Counted from the stretch's first letter, positions 14,956-23,241 are shown. The stretch: DNA of 31,965 bases from Kosmotogaceae bacterium UBA1373 (GCA_002305955.1 DBRH01000061.1:433-32397), one strand, 5' to 3'. Program-made: numbers and translations. The notes: generated by a model from the letters alone, not told the origin.

Positions 14956-15948
14956 TCAGAAGACATCTAGAGACAGATATGGAACAGCATTGGTGGAGAG
15001 GGGAGAGTAAAGTCCCCTCTTCGCTTTTTCGTAGGCCGCGACAGCTATCATCGCCGCGTTGTCAGTGCACATGCCGATCGGAGGAAAGAAAACCCGTATT
15101 CCACATTTAGAAGCCATATCAATGGCTCTCTCTCTGAGAAGAGAGTTGGAGGCCACCCCACCGGCCAAGGCGATCTTATTCACGGCCAGGCTCTGCGCGG
15201 CGTCGAAGGTTTTAGTCACCAGCGAATCGACTATGGCTTCCTGCGCCGAAGCGGCTACATCTTCGACCGAAACTCCGGGATTCCTCTGGAGGAAGTAGAG
15301 AACAGACGTTTTCAGACCGCTGAAGGAAAAATCGTAATTTCCCTTCTCCTGCAAGGGACGGGGAAAGTTGTAAACGGGTGAGCCGCCTCTGGCGGCTTTC
15401 TCTATCTCGGGTCCACCCGGATATCCAAGACCCAGCAGTCTGGCTATCTTATCGAAGGCCTCCCCGGCGGCATCGTCACGCGTCCTTCCGACCATTTCAA
15501 CTGTGTTCCATTCCTCCATGAGCAGTATCTCGGTATGCCCTCCGGAAACCAGGAGCACCATGAAGGGCGGCCTGAGATCGGGACACGAGATGAGGTTGGC
15601 GTAAACGTGACCGTAAAGGTGGTTCACGCCTATGAATGGCCTGTTCAACGAGATGGCCAGTCCCTTGGCCACCGAAAGGCCTATCAGCAGCGATCCGACA
15701 AGACCCGGTCCCATCGTTGCGGCGAAAACGTCTATTTCTTCAAGAGTCAGGCCTGTCTCTTCCACGGCCTGGAGGACCAGACGATCGACTATCTCCAGAT
15801 GCTTTCTGGAAGCTATCTCCGGCACGACGCCACCGTATTTTTTGTGGACGTCTATCTGCGAAGATACCAGCGATGAAAGAACGCGGCCATCTTCAACGAT
15901 GGCCACGGCCGTTTCATCACAGGAACTCTCTATGGCAAGGATTTTCAT
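14956..15948 (-). CDS. tsaD: tRNA N6-adenosine threonylcarbamoyltransferase
   Basis: With TsaB, TsaE and TsaC products it places the threonylcarbamoyl group on A37 of tRNAs reading ANN codons. 330 residues, of the usual length: ESSCDETAVAIV at the start, KHLEIVDRLV, MGPGLVGSLLIG, the metal ligands in NHLYGHVYA (His110 and His114), LLVSGGHTEILLM, DDAAGEAFDKIARLLGLGYPGGP, the SFSGLKTSV motif, and GGVASN. Family ASKHA fold is clear. The ATG overlaps the clpX TGA (TGATG), so it is coupled to clpX. The other Tsa genes are not in the window. Confidence 0.97.
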   Translation of the reverse strand: MKILAIESSCDETAVAIVEDGRVLSSLVSSQIDVHKKYGGVVPEIASRKHLEIVDRLVLQAVEETGLTLEEIDVFAATMGPGLVGSLLIGLSVAKGLAISLNRPFIGVNHLYGHVYANLISCPDLRPPFMVLLVSGGHTEILLMEEWNTVEMVGRTRDDAAGEAFDKIARLLGLGYPGGPEIEKAARGGSPVYNFPRPLQEKGNYDFSFSGLKTSVLYFLQRNPGVSVEDVAASAQEAIVDSLVTKTFDAAQSLAVNKIALAGGVASNSLLRERAIDMASKCGIRVFFPPIGMCTDNAAMIAVAAYEKAKRGLYSPLSTNAVPYLSLDVF

Positions 15949-17162
15949 CAGGCCGATTCTCTCGAGATTATCTTTGGAGAGGCGTTTTTGCTTATGACGT
16001 CCTCGTTTATGACCACCTTTTCGACGTTGGTCATGGCGGGGATGTCGTACATTATATCCAGCATCACCTGCTCGATGACGCTCTTGAGGGCGCGCGCGCC
16101 AGTTCCCCTCTTCATGGCTTTGCTGGCGATGGCCGTCATGGCCGCATCGGTGAACTCAAGTTCCACTCCGTCAAGTCCGAGAAGTTTCTGGTACTGCTTG
16201 AGTATGGCGTTTCGTGGCTCGCTCATGATCCTTTTCAAGTCTTCCGCGTCCAGGTCGTTCAGGGTCGCCAGAACCGGGAAACGGCCCACGAACTCGGGGA
16301 TAAGGCCGTACTGTATCAGATCGTCGGGAACGGCTTCCTGAAGTATCTGGCCAAGCCTCAATTGGTTCTTGCTCCTCACCTCGGCGCCGAAGCCCATCGA
16401 CGAGTCGAGAACACGCTGCTTTATTATGCTGTCCAGCCCGTCGAAGGCACCTCCCACAATGAACAGGATGTTGCTGGTGTCGACTTTTATGAACTCCTGA
16501 TAGGGATGTTTCCTTCCTCCCTGCGGCGGAACGTTGGCCACCGTGCCTTCGACTATCTTGAGTAAAGCCTGCTGAACGCCTTCGCCCGATACATCTCTGG
16601 TGATAGATGGATTGGGGGACTTCCTGGCGATCTTGTCTATTTCGTCTATGTATATTATTCCCAGCTGGGCCTTTTCGACGTCGAAGTTCGAAGACTGGAG
16701 GAGTCTCAAAACTATGTTTTCGACGTCCTCTCCCACATAACCGGCTTCGGTCAGCGGCGTGGCGTCGGCTATCGCAAATGGAACGTCGAGTATCCGGGCC
16801 AGGATTCGGGCAATCAAAGTCTTTCCCGATCCGGTGGGTCCAACCATCATGATGTTCGATTTCTCTATCTCAACGTCCTCAACATCGTTGAAGACTCTCT
16901 TGTAATGGTTGTACACCGAAACGGAGATGATCTTCTTGGCCTTTTCCTGACCGATAACATATTTGTCCAGTTCCATCTTGATATCGGCCGGAGTCGGTAG
17001 CTTTTTCCCCGGTCCTTTTTTGGCTTTTTGATCCTGCTGTATTATGTCGTGGAATAGATCGACACATTCGTTGCAGATATAACCTTCCGTTCCCGATATG
17101 AGTTTCTTGACCTGCGAGGACGGTCTTCCACAGAATGAACAATGTCTTTCGAACGGCAACAC
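15948..17162 (-). CDS. clpX: ATP-dependent protease ATPase subunit ClpX
   Basis: Hexameric AAA+ unfoldase that feeds proteins to ClpP. I start at GTG 17162 (a TTG follows at 17159) because GGGAGGG directly precedes these codons; the TTG at 17174 would place the ribosome site inside the gene. About 404 residues. N-terminal zinc-binding domain with Cys8, Cys11, Cys30, Cys33 (HCSFCGRP, YICNECVDLFHDI), then Walker A GPTGSGKT, the DATPLTEAGYVGEDVE segment, Walker B LGIIYIDEIDKIA, the RDVSGEGVQQALLKI pore/sensor region and a C-terminal sensor-2 stretch KRGTGARALKSVIE. clpP is not adjacent. tsaD follows with a 1-nt overlap. Confidence 0.97.
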   Translation of the reverse strand: MLPFERHCSFCGRPSSQVKKLISGTEGYICNECVDLFHDIIQQDQKAKKGPGKKLPTPADIKMELDKYVIGQEKAKKIISVSVYNHYKRVFNDVEDVEIEKSNIMMVGPTGSGKTLIARILARILDVPFAIADATPLTEAGYVGEDVENIVLRLLQSSNFDVEKAQLGIIYIDEIDKIARKSPNPSITRDVSGEGVQQALLKIVEGTVANVPPQGGRKHPYQEFIKVDTSNILFIVGGAFDGLDSIIKQRVLDSSMGFGAEVRSKNQLRLGQILQEAVPDDLIQYGLIPEFVGRFPVLATLNDLDAEDLKRIMSEPRNAILKQYQKLLGLDGVELEFTDAAMTAIASKAMKRGTGARALKSVIEQVMLDIMYDIPAMTNVEKVVINEDVISKNASPKIISRESA

Positions 17163-17188
17163 TTTCCCTCCCAATATTTACTGTTTTT

Positions 17189-17194
17189 ATTATA
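17189..17194 (-). promoter_or_regulatory. -10 box for clpX-tsaD
   Basis: TATAAT on the minus strand, about 27 nt before the chosen clpX start. The -35 is poor. The leader would be about 20 nt, just enough for the GGGAGGG site. Confidence 0.45.
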
Positions 17195-17232
17195 CACTGT
17201 AATAGAAATGCACGCATCACGGAGGAACCTCT

Positions 17233-18213
17233 ATGAAAGCCTTGATCGTTGATGGTTATATAGATGAACCGGCCGCCTTCGGTGTGCCGCCTTACATTTC
17301 GCCAAGGATAAGAGTCGTTGCCGGCGCCTTTTTGCTGAAAGGGTTCGATGTTGACTATCTTACAATAGACTTGGTGAGGGAGAGAGATCAGTGGAACAGA
17401 TGCCTAGACTACGATTATCTGGTCATCCACGGAGGTATAACCACACCTGGAAGGTATCTGGGGGGCACTCCGATTTCCAGCACGGAGATCTCACGCCTTC
17501 TCAACCTTTGCAACGGACCGGTGAGAATAGTGACCGGCCCCATAGTTTCGGCAGGATACACGCTCAGAGGTGGTACAACGGCTTTCAACCAGGATTTCAG
17601 TCAGAGAGGTACTCGATCCTGACGTATTGCATATAGACAACGGTAATCCGATCTTCATCGCCCGTCATGAAAGGGAGACAAGAAAGGCTCTCGAGAGCAT
17701 AGTCAGGTACGACACCTGTGGTGATACGATCTCCTTCGGCGTGGAAAGCTTCGACACACGGGTACGGGAACTGAACAACCTCGGTGGCAGTGTGGAAGAT
17801 ATACGCAGAGCCATAGAGCCGGTGAACGAAATAGGCGGCCAAAGGGTGGACGGAATTCCAAAGCTTCTGCCTGAGGAGTGATCCCCGCTTTCAACGAAGG
17901 CCAGATCTTCTTCGGCAGACCGCTCGGCACCTATCCGATTCTGGTGGGATCGCCCGTCTCTTTTAAGGGGAAGACGGATATTGCCGTCACCGATCACGGA
18001 ATGAGATCGATCACCGGTCTTCCACTGGGAACGGATATCGACTCGCTTGGTGAGAGGGAGCTGAGATACATACCGGGCATCGGCAGAGATCGGGCCAGAA
18101 CGATCGTTTTCAAGAGGCCTTCGGTTACAGGGGAACTTGCGGAGATAGTCGGAAGTGATACAATCAAGACGATGTCGAAACTCGGACTTAAGCTGGGGGG
18201 TAAGGATATTTGA
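17233..18213 (+). pseudogene. Decayed COG1031 radical-SAM protein with C-terminal helix-hairpin-helix
   Basis: Three adjoining pieces read as one protein family in order but in two frames. Piece 1 (17233 to about 17600): N-terminal domain with VPPYISPRIRVVAGAFL and HGGITTPGRYLGGTP. Piece 2 (about 17597-17881, shifted frame): VLDPDVLHIDNGNP, FGVESFDTRV, INEIGGQR-like VNEIGGQRVDGIPKLLP. Piece 3 (17878-18213, first frame again): EGQIFFGRPLGTYPILVG, VTDHGMRSITGLPLG and an HhH motif LRYIPGIGRDRARTIV. From memory of this archaeal-type family, the intact protein is about 550-570 residues; here only about 327 codons remain. The CxxxCxxC cluster region is missing between pieces 1 and 2, and the end of the radical-SAM barrel between pieces 2 and 3. 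So it is a relic with two internal deletions. The overlap of the last piece with ansA suggests an old operon. Confidence 0.8.
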
Positions 18214-19205
18214 AGGGCAAAGTGGTAATCATAACGACGGGCGGAACGATCGCCATGATAACCGACCCGGTTTCCGGCGCATCGATACCGGCGCAAGGGA
18301 TCAACAAGCATGTGGCGAACATAAAAGGTCTTGACGAACTGGCCGATGTTGAACATATAGAGTTTTCAAACGTCCCCAGTCCTTACATAAACCCCGATAC
18401 TATGTGGAAGCTCTCGAGACTCGTTTTTAAAACCCTGAGCAGAGACGATGTAGCGGGCGTCGTGATAACCCATGGAACGGACACTCTCGAGGAGACAGCG
18501 TATTTTTTGGATCTCACCGTGAATAGCGAGAAACCGGTCGTCTGCACCGCGGCGATGAGAAATATAGACGAGATGGGAACGGACGGTCCCAGAAACGTTC
18601 TGGCTTCGGTGAGGGTCGTTCTCAACTCTCTTGCTATAGGTATGGGAACGACCGTCTGTCTCAACGAAGAGATTCATGCCGCGCGAGAAGTCACCAAGAC
18701 CTATACCAGCAATGTGGCCACTTTCGACTCACCCGGTCACGGACCGCTGGGGATAGTGGATGAGGACACGGTCATCTTTTTCAGGAAACCTCTTCTGAGG
18801 GCCACTTTCAATGTGGAAAGGATAGAAAACAGAGTGGCTCTGGTCAAAACCTTCACCGGAGACGATGGCTCGATATTGAAATCTCTGCCAGAACTGGGAT
18901 ATAAAGGCGTCGTCCTAGAAAGTTTTGGAAGGGGTAACGTGCCGGTTGAGGTCTATCACGTAGTAAAATATCTGATAGAGGAAAGGGGTATGCCGGTAAT
19001 TATAACCTCTAGATGCTTCAAAGGTCGTGTTCTAGGAGTTTACGGTTATATCGGCGGCGGAAAAAGTCTCGCCGATATCGGGGCTATATTCGCGCAGGAA
19101 CTGTCTTCCATGAAGGCCAGGATAAAACTTATGATCGTGATGGGAATTACGGACAACCGGGAAGAGATCGAGAGACTTTTCCGTCTTCCTTTGAAGGGGG
19201 CTTGA
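18210..19205 (+). CDS. ansA: L-asparaginase family amidohydrolase
   Basis: Hydrolyses asparagine to aspartate and ammonia. 331 residues with both catalytic motifs: TTGGTIA with nucleophile Thr10, and THGTDTLEETAYFL with Thr90 and Asp91 (Lys is expected further on). GPRNVLASVRV and YKGVVLESFGRGNVP are also typical. No signal peptide is seen, so it is probably the cytoplasmic type I form. Start TTG 18210 lies 8 nt after a GGGGGGT run, inside the last codon of the preceding pseudogene. The symbol is given for the family; substrate preference for Asn over Gln cannot be read from the sequence. The permease gene follows after one base. Confidence 0.9.
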   Translation: MKGKVVIITTGGTIAMITDPVSGASIPAQGINKHVANIKGLDELADVEHIEFSNVPSPYINPDTMWKLSRLVFKTLSRDDVAGVVITHGTDTLEETAYFLDLTVNSEKPVVCTAAMRNIDEMGTDGPRNVLASVRVVLNSLAIGMGTTVCLNEEIHAAREVTKTYTSNVATFDSPGHGPLGIVDEDTVIFFRKPLLRATFNVERIENRVALVKTFTGDDGSILKSLPELGYKGVVLESFGRGNVPVEVYHVVKYLIEERGMPVIITSRCFKGRVLGVYGYIGGGKSLADIGAIFAQELSSMKARIKLMIVMGITDNREEIERLFRLPLKGA

Positions 19206-19206
19206 C

Positions 19207-20640
19207 GTGCTTCGAAACATCATAAAACAACCGCGCTTCATCGCAGCCGTTTTCACTTTGATATACTTGATCATCGGTCTTGTAGTCTTCTCTATTTCAC
19301 TCAGAACGGCCGTCATAGTCTTCTCGACTTTCACGGTGGTTCTCTTTCTCGAACCCTGGACCAGACTCGCTCAGAAATACTTCAAAATAAAGCGGTCACT
19401 CTCCCTCGGTTTCGGGCTGGTGATAATCTTCGTAGGGCTTATAACGCTTATTGTCTTCTTGACGACCCCGCTGGCAAAGGAAGCGTCGAAGTTCTACAAC
19501 ATCGTCGTCGATTTCTTCCCGTCGGTCGAAGAGACCAAGATAACCTCCTTCGAAGTGAACACCAACATAGACAGGCTCCTCTCGGACGAAAATTTCGCGA
19601 CCGGTTTGACACAGGAAGAGAAGGGCTCTCTTGAGTTCCTTTCAAAGGATCTAAAGAGCTACTACGCCGAGATAATGAAGACAGTTCCCACGATGGAGAC
19701 CCCCTTCGAGAAAGAGTTGAAGAGCATAGAAGAGAGTCTCAGGGAAAAGGGAAACTACATAGTAATCATGAGCAGCGACCAGACCAGAGAGGCTAGCTAC
19801 GAAGAGTTGAACGATGTGACTTCCAGATATCTCTCTCCGTCGAATGCGGCAATGTTATCGCAGGAGCTTCTGGCGAATGCGATGCAGGTTCAGTCGCAGG
19901 AACTGTGGCGCGAAGTGGTAGCCTATTTCATGCCTAAGAACCTCGATCCGGCCAGGCAGGCGGCCACGTATGAAAGCGTCAGAAACTTCTTGATTCAGGT
20001 ACAGAACATCCTAAGAGAGTTTCTGCCAAGCCTTCTGGAAAAGGTTCCCAGTTTCATCACAAGTACGGGGCTGGTGATTTTCTTCACCATAGTGGGGGCG
20101 ATCTATCTAAGTTACTACTTTCTCTCGATAAAGGAGATAGTACCCAAACTCTACCCGAAGAAAGTCAGGAAGATAGCGACTGAATTTCTCTCCGATACTT
20201 ACAAAAACCTGGAAAGGTACGTCATCTCCATCGTTCTGGTTGCGATCATAGTGGGCATCGTGGTGGGAATAGCAATCAAGGCGATGGGACTGAAATACAG
20301 CCTGTTGATGGGTTTGTGGGCCGCTTTCACCAACCTCATACCGATCGTGGGGGTACCCCTGGAGTTCATACCGCTCTTACTACTGGCGGTTTCAACACAG
20401 AACATCGTGCTGGTCTTGATACTTCTCATCGTCTTGACGATCGTTCACGCGGCGGCCTTCATACTCTTCCTGGTATTCATGAAGGGCTACAACAGGATAA
20501 ATCCGGTCATGATAATACTGATGATAGTCGTCGCAGGACAGCTCTTCGGACTGTTCGGGGCCATAATCGCCGTCCCCTTCGCGATACTGATAAAAATGCT
20601 CTGGATACATTTCGTATCGCCGCTGCTGGATGAGGAGTAG
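19207..20640 (+). CDS. AI-2E family (PF01594) membrane transporter, with large insert
   Basis: 477 residues, longer than the usual 350 or so. Transmembrane helices lie near 13-30, 32-48 and 66-86, then a hydrophilic insert of roughly 180 residues (about 90-275, acidic, no cysteines), then TM helices from about 285-305, 335-365, 370-390, 395-425 and 430-460. The conserved core FTNLIPIVGVPLEFIPLLLLA (about 378-398) and GAIIAVPFAILIKMLW are clear. Members export autoinducer-2, Na+/H+ or other solutes, so the substrate is not assigned. GTG start 19207 follows the ansA stop by one base. The next gene is convergent. Low confidence on function, high on family. Confidence 0.85.
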   Translation: MLRNIIKQPRFIAAVFTLIYLIIGLVVFSISLRTAVIVFSTFTVVLFLEPWTRLAQKYFKIKRSLSLGFGLVIIFVGLITLIVFLTTPLAKEASKFYNIVVDFFPSVEETKITSFEVNTNIDRLLSDENFATGLTQEEKGSLEFLSKDLKSYYAEIMKTVPTMETPFEKELKSIEESLREKGNYIVIMSSDQTREASYEELNDVTSRYLSPSNAAMLSQELLANAMQVQSQELWREVVAYFMPKNLDPARQAATYESVRNFLIQVQNILREFLPSLLEKVPSFITSTGLVIFFTIVGAIYLSYYFLSIKEIVPKLYPKKVRKIATEFLSDTYKNLERYVISIVLVAIIVGIVVGIAIKAMGLKYSLLMGLWAAFTNLIPIVGVPLEFIPLLLLAVSTQNIVLVLILLIVLTIVHAAAFILFLVFMKGYNRINPVMIILMIVVAGQLFGLFGAIIAVPFAILIKMLWIHFVSPLLDEE

Positions 20641-20795
20641 TCAGCGGATGGTGCCTCCTAGCCTTTTGAGCATGTAGGAAAAGTCGATATTACTCACCGC
20701 ATAGTTTATTTCCATACCGTGGAGTTTTGCGAATCACGCAATGGACTTGTTCAATATACGATTTGTAGACGTTTTCTGTTGCTTTAATTTGGAAT
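20641..20795 (-). pseudogene. Possible C-terminal gene remnant of unknown family
   Basis: In the 287-nt gap between the permease and queA the minus strand carries two short stretches in different frames that look protein-like when joined: about 20795-20731 reads KATENVYKSYIEQVH, and 20733-20641 reads FAKLHGMEINYAVSN then IDFSYMLKRLGGTIR and a TGA. The TGA abuts the permease TAG on the other strand. A single-base frameshift near 20732 would join them. I do not recognise the family. The evidence is only the reading quality of the peptide, and short frames like this arise by chance. Confidence 0.3.
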
Positions 20796-20865
20796 TAGAT
20801 ATCTCACGGGCAAAAAAAGTGTGACAACCTTCCGCCCTTTCTTACCATACAGATGTTGAGACTGA

Positions 20866-20924
20866 GAAGCTTATCTGGCAGCCAGGTGATTTGACGGAAC
20901 ACTTTTATAAGCTTCAGATAAGCT
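20866..20924. repeat. Overlapping inverted repeats between permease and queA
   Basis: AGCTTATCTG (20868-20877) is inverted as CAGATAAGCT (20915-20924), 10 bp perfect. GAAGCTTAT (20866-20874) is also inverted as ATAAGCTTC (20907-20915), 9 bp. The left arm can pair with either partner. No T-run follows on either strand, so it is not a standard terminator, though it sits between two convergent genes. Confidence 0.5.
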
Positions 20925-20927
20925 CTA

Positions 20928-21938
20928 TCACAGAATCAGGCAGGCATCTCCGAAGGAGAAGAATCTGTAACGTTTTTCGACGGCCTCCCTGTAGGCTTCC
21001 ATGATCAGTTCCCTTCCGGCAAAGGCCGACACGAGCATAAGTAGTGTCGATTTCGGCAGATGGAAGTTCGTTATTAGCGAGTCTATCACGCCGAACTTGT
21101 AGGGAGGATAGATAAAGATGTCCGTCGAACCGCTGTCTTCCACCAGTCTTCCGTGCCTGGATACGACGCTTTCGAGCGTCCTGACCGTGGTAGTTCCGAC
21201 GGCCACCACTCTCCCGTTCCTTTCTCTTGTACGGTTCACGGCCTCGACGGTTTCGGACGATAGTGTGTAATACTCTTCGTGCATTTGATGTTCTTCGATC
21301 CTCTCGCTTTTCACCGGTCTGAAGGTCCCGATTCCGACGTGTAGCGTTACGTACTCTATTCCCACACCCTTCTCGCTTATAATCTCGAGCAGTTCGGACG
21401 TGAAGTGGAGTCCGGCGGTCGGAGAGGCTATCGACCCCTCTCTCTTCGAATAAACCGTCTGATAGGATTCCGGGTCCTCCGGATAGGTGTGAATGTACGG
21501 GGGTATGGCCAGCCTGCCGACGAGTTTTATCTCGTCGTCCCTGGCACCCTTGAAATCCAGCAGCCTGCTGGAATCGTCACAGTGCTCTACAACTTCGCAG
21601 TCCAGACTGCCGAAGATCAACCTGCTGCCCTTCTTCACTTTGTTTCCCGGCCTGACTATGGCCTTCCACAATCCCCGGTCGATTTTTTCGATGAGGACTG
21701 CCTCGGCGGAGGCTCCGGTATCCTTGCGGCCGATCAACCTGGCCGGAATAACCCTGCTGTCGTTCATCACGAGCGTATCGCCGGGGTTGAGATACTCGAT
21801 TATCTCCCTGAACGATCTGTGATCGAACGATTCACGGGCTCTGTCGATAACCAGCAGCCTTGAGCTGTCGCGGGGTACCGCAGGTTTTTGCGCTATCAGC
21901 TCTTCGGGGAGGTAGTAATCAAAGTCCGAGGTTTTCAT
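20928..21938 (-). CDS. queA: S-adenosylmethionine:tRNA ribosyltransferase-isomerase
   Basis: Transfers and isomerises the ribosyl group of SAM onto preQ1-modified tRNA, making epoxyqueuosine at the wobble position. 336 residues: MKTSDFDYYLPEELIAQKPA opening, VMNDSRVIPARL, IPPYI, SIASPTAGLHFTSELL, VTLHVGIGTF, HEEYY, AVGTTTVRTLES, TDIFIYPPYKF, LITNFHLPKSTLLMLVSAF and YRFFSFGDACLI. All are family signatures. It overlaps the end of the upstream NYN-domain gene by 20 nt, so the two are likely co-transcribed. tgt and other queuosine genes are not here. Confidence 0.97.
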   Translation of the reverse strand: MKTSDFDYYLPEELIAQKPAVPRDSSRLLVIDRARESFDHRSFREIIEYLNPGDTLVMNDSRVIPARLIGRKDTGASAEAVLIEKIDRGLWKAIVRPGNKVKKGSRLIFGSLDCEVVEHCDDSSRLLDFKGARDDEIKLVGRLAIPPYIHTYPEDPESYQTVYSKREGSIASPTAGLHFTSELLEIISEKGVGIEYVTLHVGIGTFRPVKSERIEEHQMHEEYYTLSSETVEAVNRTRERNGRVVAVGTTTVRTLESVVSRHGRLVEDSGSTDIFIYPPYKFGVIDSLITNFHLPKSTLLMLVSAFAGRELIMEAYREAVEKRYRFFSFGDACLIL

Positions 21939-22920
21939 CTATCTCCTCCGGTCTGACTAATATCAGATCTCCGGCGCCGTGTTCAAGGTACCTGTCGTAG
22001 GTTATCACCACGGCGTCGTGCTGTCTGGCGAGACGTATGATCTTCTCGTCGGCCGGCGAGTAAGTCTCAACCTGCGGCAGCGAAAGCCATCTGGCGAGCC
22101 TTTCCTGCTGGAAACCGCCTATGGTGTAAGCAATGTTCCCATCGAAGACCACGCGAAAGGGAAAGAGTGCGACCCGCGATTTCGCCATGTTCACGAAGAG
22201 GTCGTCCAGCCGGGCCAGATCGGGAGCGTCCTGCCTGGAATAGACTATATTGCTTCCGTCTATCACTACCTGTCTGTGAGAGCGAGAAAAGAGAACCGAC
22301 CTGACGTAAGGGTGAACGGACTTAAGCTCACGCGTCAGCCTCTTCAAAAGCTCCCTGTCGAGAGACTGTACTTCTTCTCTCAGCGTTCTGAGTTCTTTGA
22401 GATTGGTGAAATCCGTCGCCTTTATCCGCACGTCGATATCGAGTTCTTCGCTGGTTTCTTTCTTGAAGCAGAGGGCCGACTCCAGCATGATGTAATTCAT
22501 CACGCCCATCTCCTGGAGCGAACCCGTTTCTTCGATCCATCTGGCGTAATCCTCAAGACTCTCCACTTCACCCTTCAAAAGGCCGTTGACCGGCGGGTTG
22601 TTCCTCGGATCTACTATGAAAAGGAGGTGTCCGACCGGTCGCGCCGGCAGGTTCATAAGTCCGCTCACATACTCTACTCTTTCCAGAGGCGAGCGATCCC
22701 TCTCTCGCAGGATGTCTATGGTGAACTCCAGCTCTTCGAAGGAGAGACCGGAGAGTTCAGGGATAATCCTCTTCAACTTTCCGAGAACAGTTCTTTCCAG
22801 GGGATTCTTTTTTAGAAACTTTGCATATCTCTCCAAACTGTCTTTCCGCTTCCCGTAGAAAGAGTAGAAACCTTCCGACGAGACGTTATCTATTATTCTC
22901 GATCTTATCGCTGCATTCAA
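21919..22920 (-). CDS. Protein with C-terminal NYN/PIN-like (Zc3h12a-type) nuclease domain
   Basis: 333 residues when started at TTG 22920, chosen because AGAGGAG lies 8 nt upstream and any longer frame would run into the opposite-strand rpmE start. Residues about 1-200 are mainly charged helices without a motif I know. Residues about 215-330 look like a PIN-like metal nuclease: VVIDGSNIVYSRQ, FRVVFDGN, YSPADEKIIRLARQHDAVVITYDRYLEH. The Asp residues in DGSN, ADEK and TYDR would form the acidic site of NYN/RNase_Zc3h12a domains. RNA is the likely substrate by family. It lies upstream of queA with a 20-nt overlap, but a link to tRNA modification is only inferred. Confidence 0.65.
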   Translation of the reverse strand: MNAAIRSRIIDNVSSEGFYSFYGKRKDSLERYAKFLKKNPLERTVLGKLKRIIPELSGLSFEELEFTIDILRERDRSPLERVEYVSGLMNLPARPVGHLLFIVDPRNNPPVNGLLKGEVESLEDYARWIEETGSLQEMGVMNYIMLESALCFKKETSEELDIDVRIKATDFTNLKELRTLREEVQSLDRELLKRLTRELKSVHPYVRSVLFSRSHRQVVIDGSNIVYSRQDAPDLARLDDLFVNMAKSRVALFPFRVVFDGNIAYTIGGFQQERLARWLSLPQVETYSPADEKIIRLARQHDAVVITYDRYLEHGAGDLILVRPEEIDENLGL

Positions 22921-22962
22921 GCAAAAAACTCCTCTATTCAGAATATGGCCATCTTCAAGTCT

Positions 22963-22991
22963 TTGACACACTTTCCTCTCTATGATATAAT
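22963..22991 (+). promoter_or_regulatory. Perfect sigma-70 promoter for rpmE
   Basis: TTGACA (22963-22968) and TATAAT (22986-22991) separated by 17 nt, 40 nt before the rpmE ATG. Every base matches the consensus, as at the rpmH promoter. Confidence 0.9.
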
Positions 22992-23031
22992 GAGTTCTGT
23001 GCAAATTACAACTTAAAGAGGTGAAGCCCCG

Positions 23032-23241
23032 ATGAAAAAAGGAATGCACCCGGAGATGAAGCTGATCTCAGTCAAATGTACTTGCGGTGCAGAACATAAG
23101 TTCTACTCCACTAAGGATAACATCAAGATTGACCTTTGCTCGAGTTGCCATCCCTTCTACCGCGGTGACGCATCTTCGATGATCATCGACACCGAGGGAA
23201 GGGTACAGAAGTTCAGAAACAAATACGGAGACAATTACTGA
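23032..23241 (+). CDS. rpmE: Ribosomal protein L31 (zinc form)
   Basis: 69 residues beginning MKKGMHPEMK, with KCTCG and LCSSCHPFYRG giving the four zinc ligands Cys16, Cys18, Cys36 and Cys39, so this is the C+ zinc-containing L31 rather than the zinc-independent paralogue. An AGAGGTGA ribosome site precedes ATG 23032, and a perfect promoter is upstream. The family's usual length is about 65-70. The following S1-domain gene may be co-transcribed past the hairpin at 23237-23269. Confidence 0.97.
   Translation: MKKGMHPEMKLISVKCTCGAEHKFYSTKDNIKIDLCSSCHPFYRGDASSMIIDTEGRVQKFRNKYGDNY

Noticed and set aside
15636..16565. 309-codon frame opposite tsaD and clpX
   Set aside because: Runs across two certain genes on the other strand; low-complexity translation.
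21979..22815. 278-codon frame opposite the NYN-domain gene
   Set aside because: Antisense shadow; the minus-strand frame has the recognisable domain and ribosome site.
22921..23049. Longer start for the NYN-domain gene
   Set aside because: Would overlap the rpmE start and its promoter on the opposite strand; TTG 22920 has a good ribosome site.
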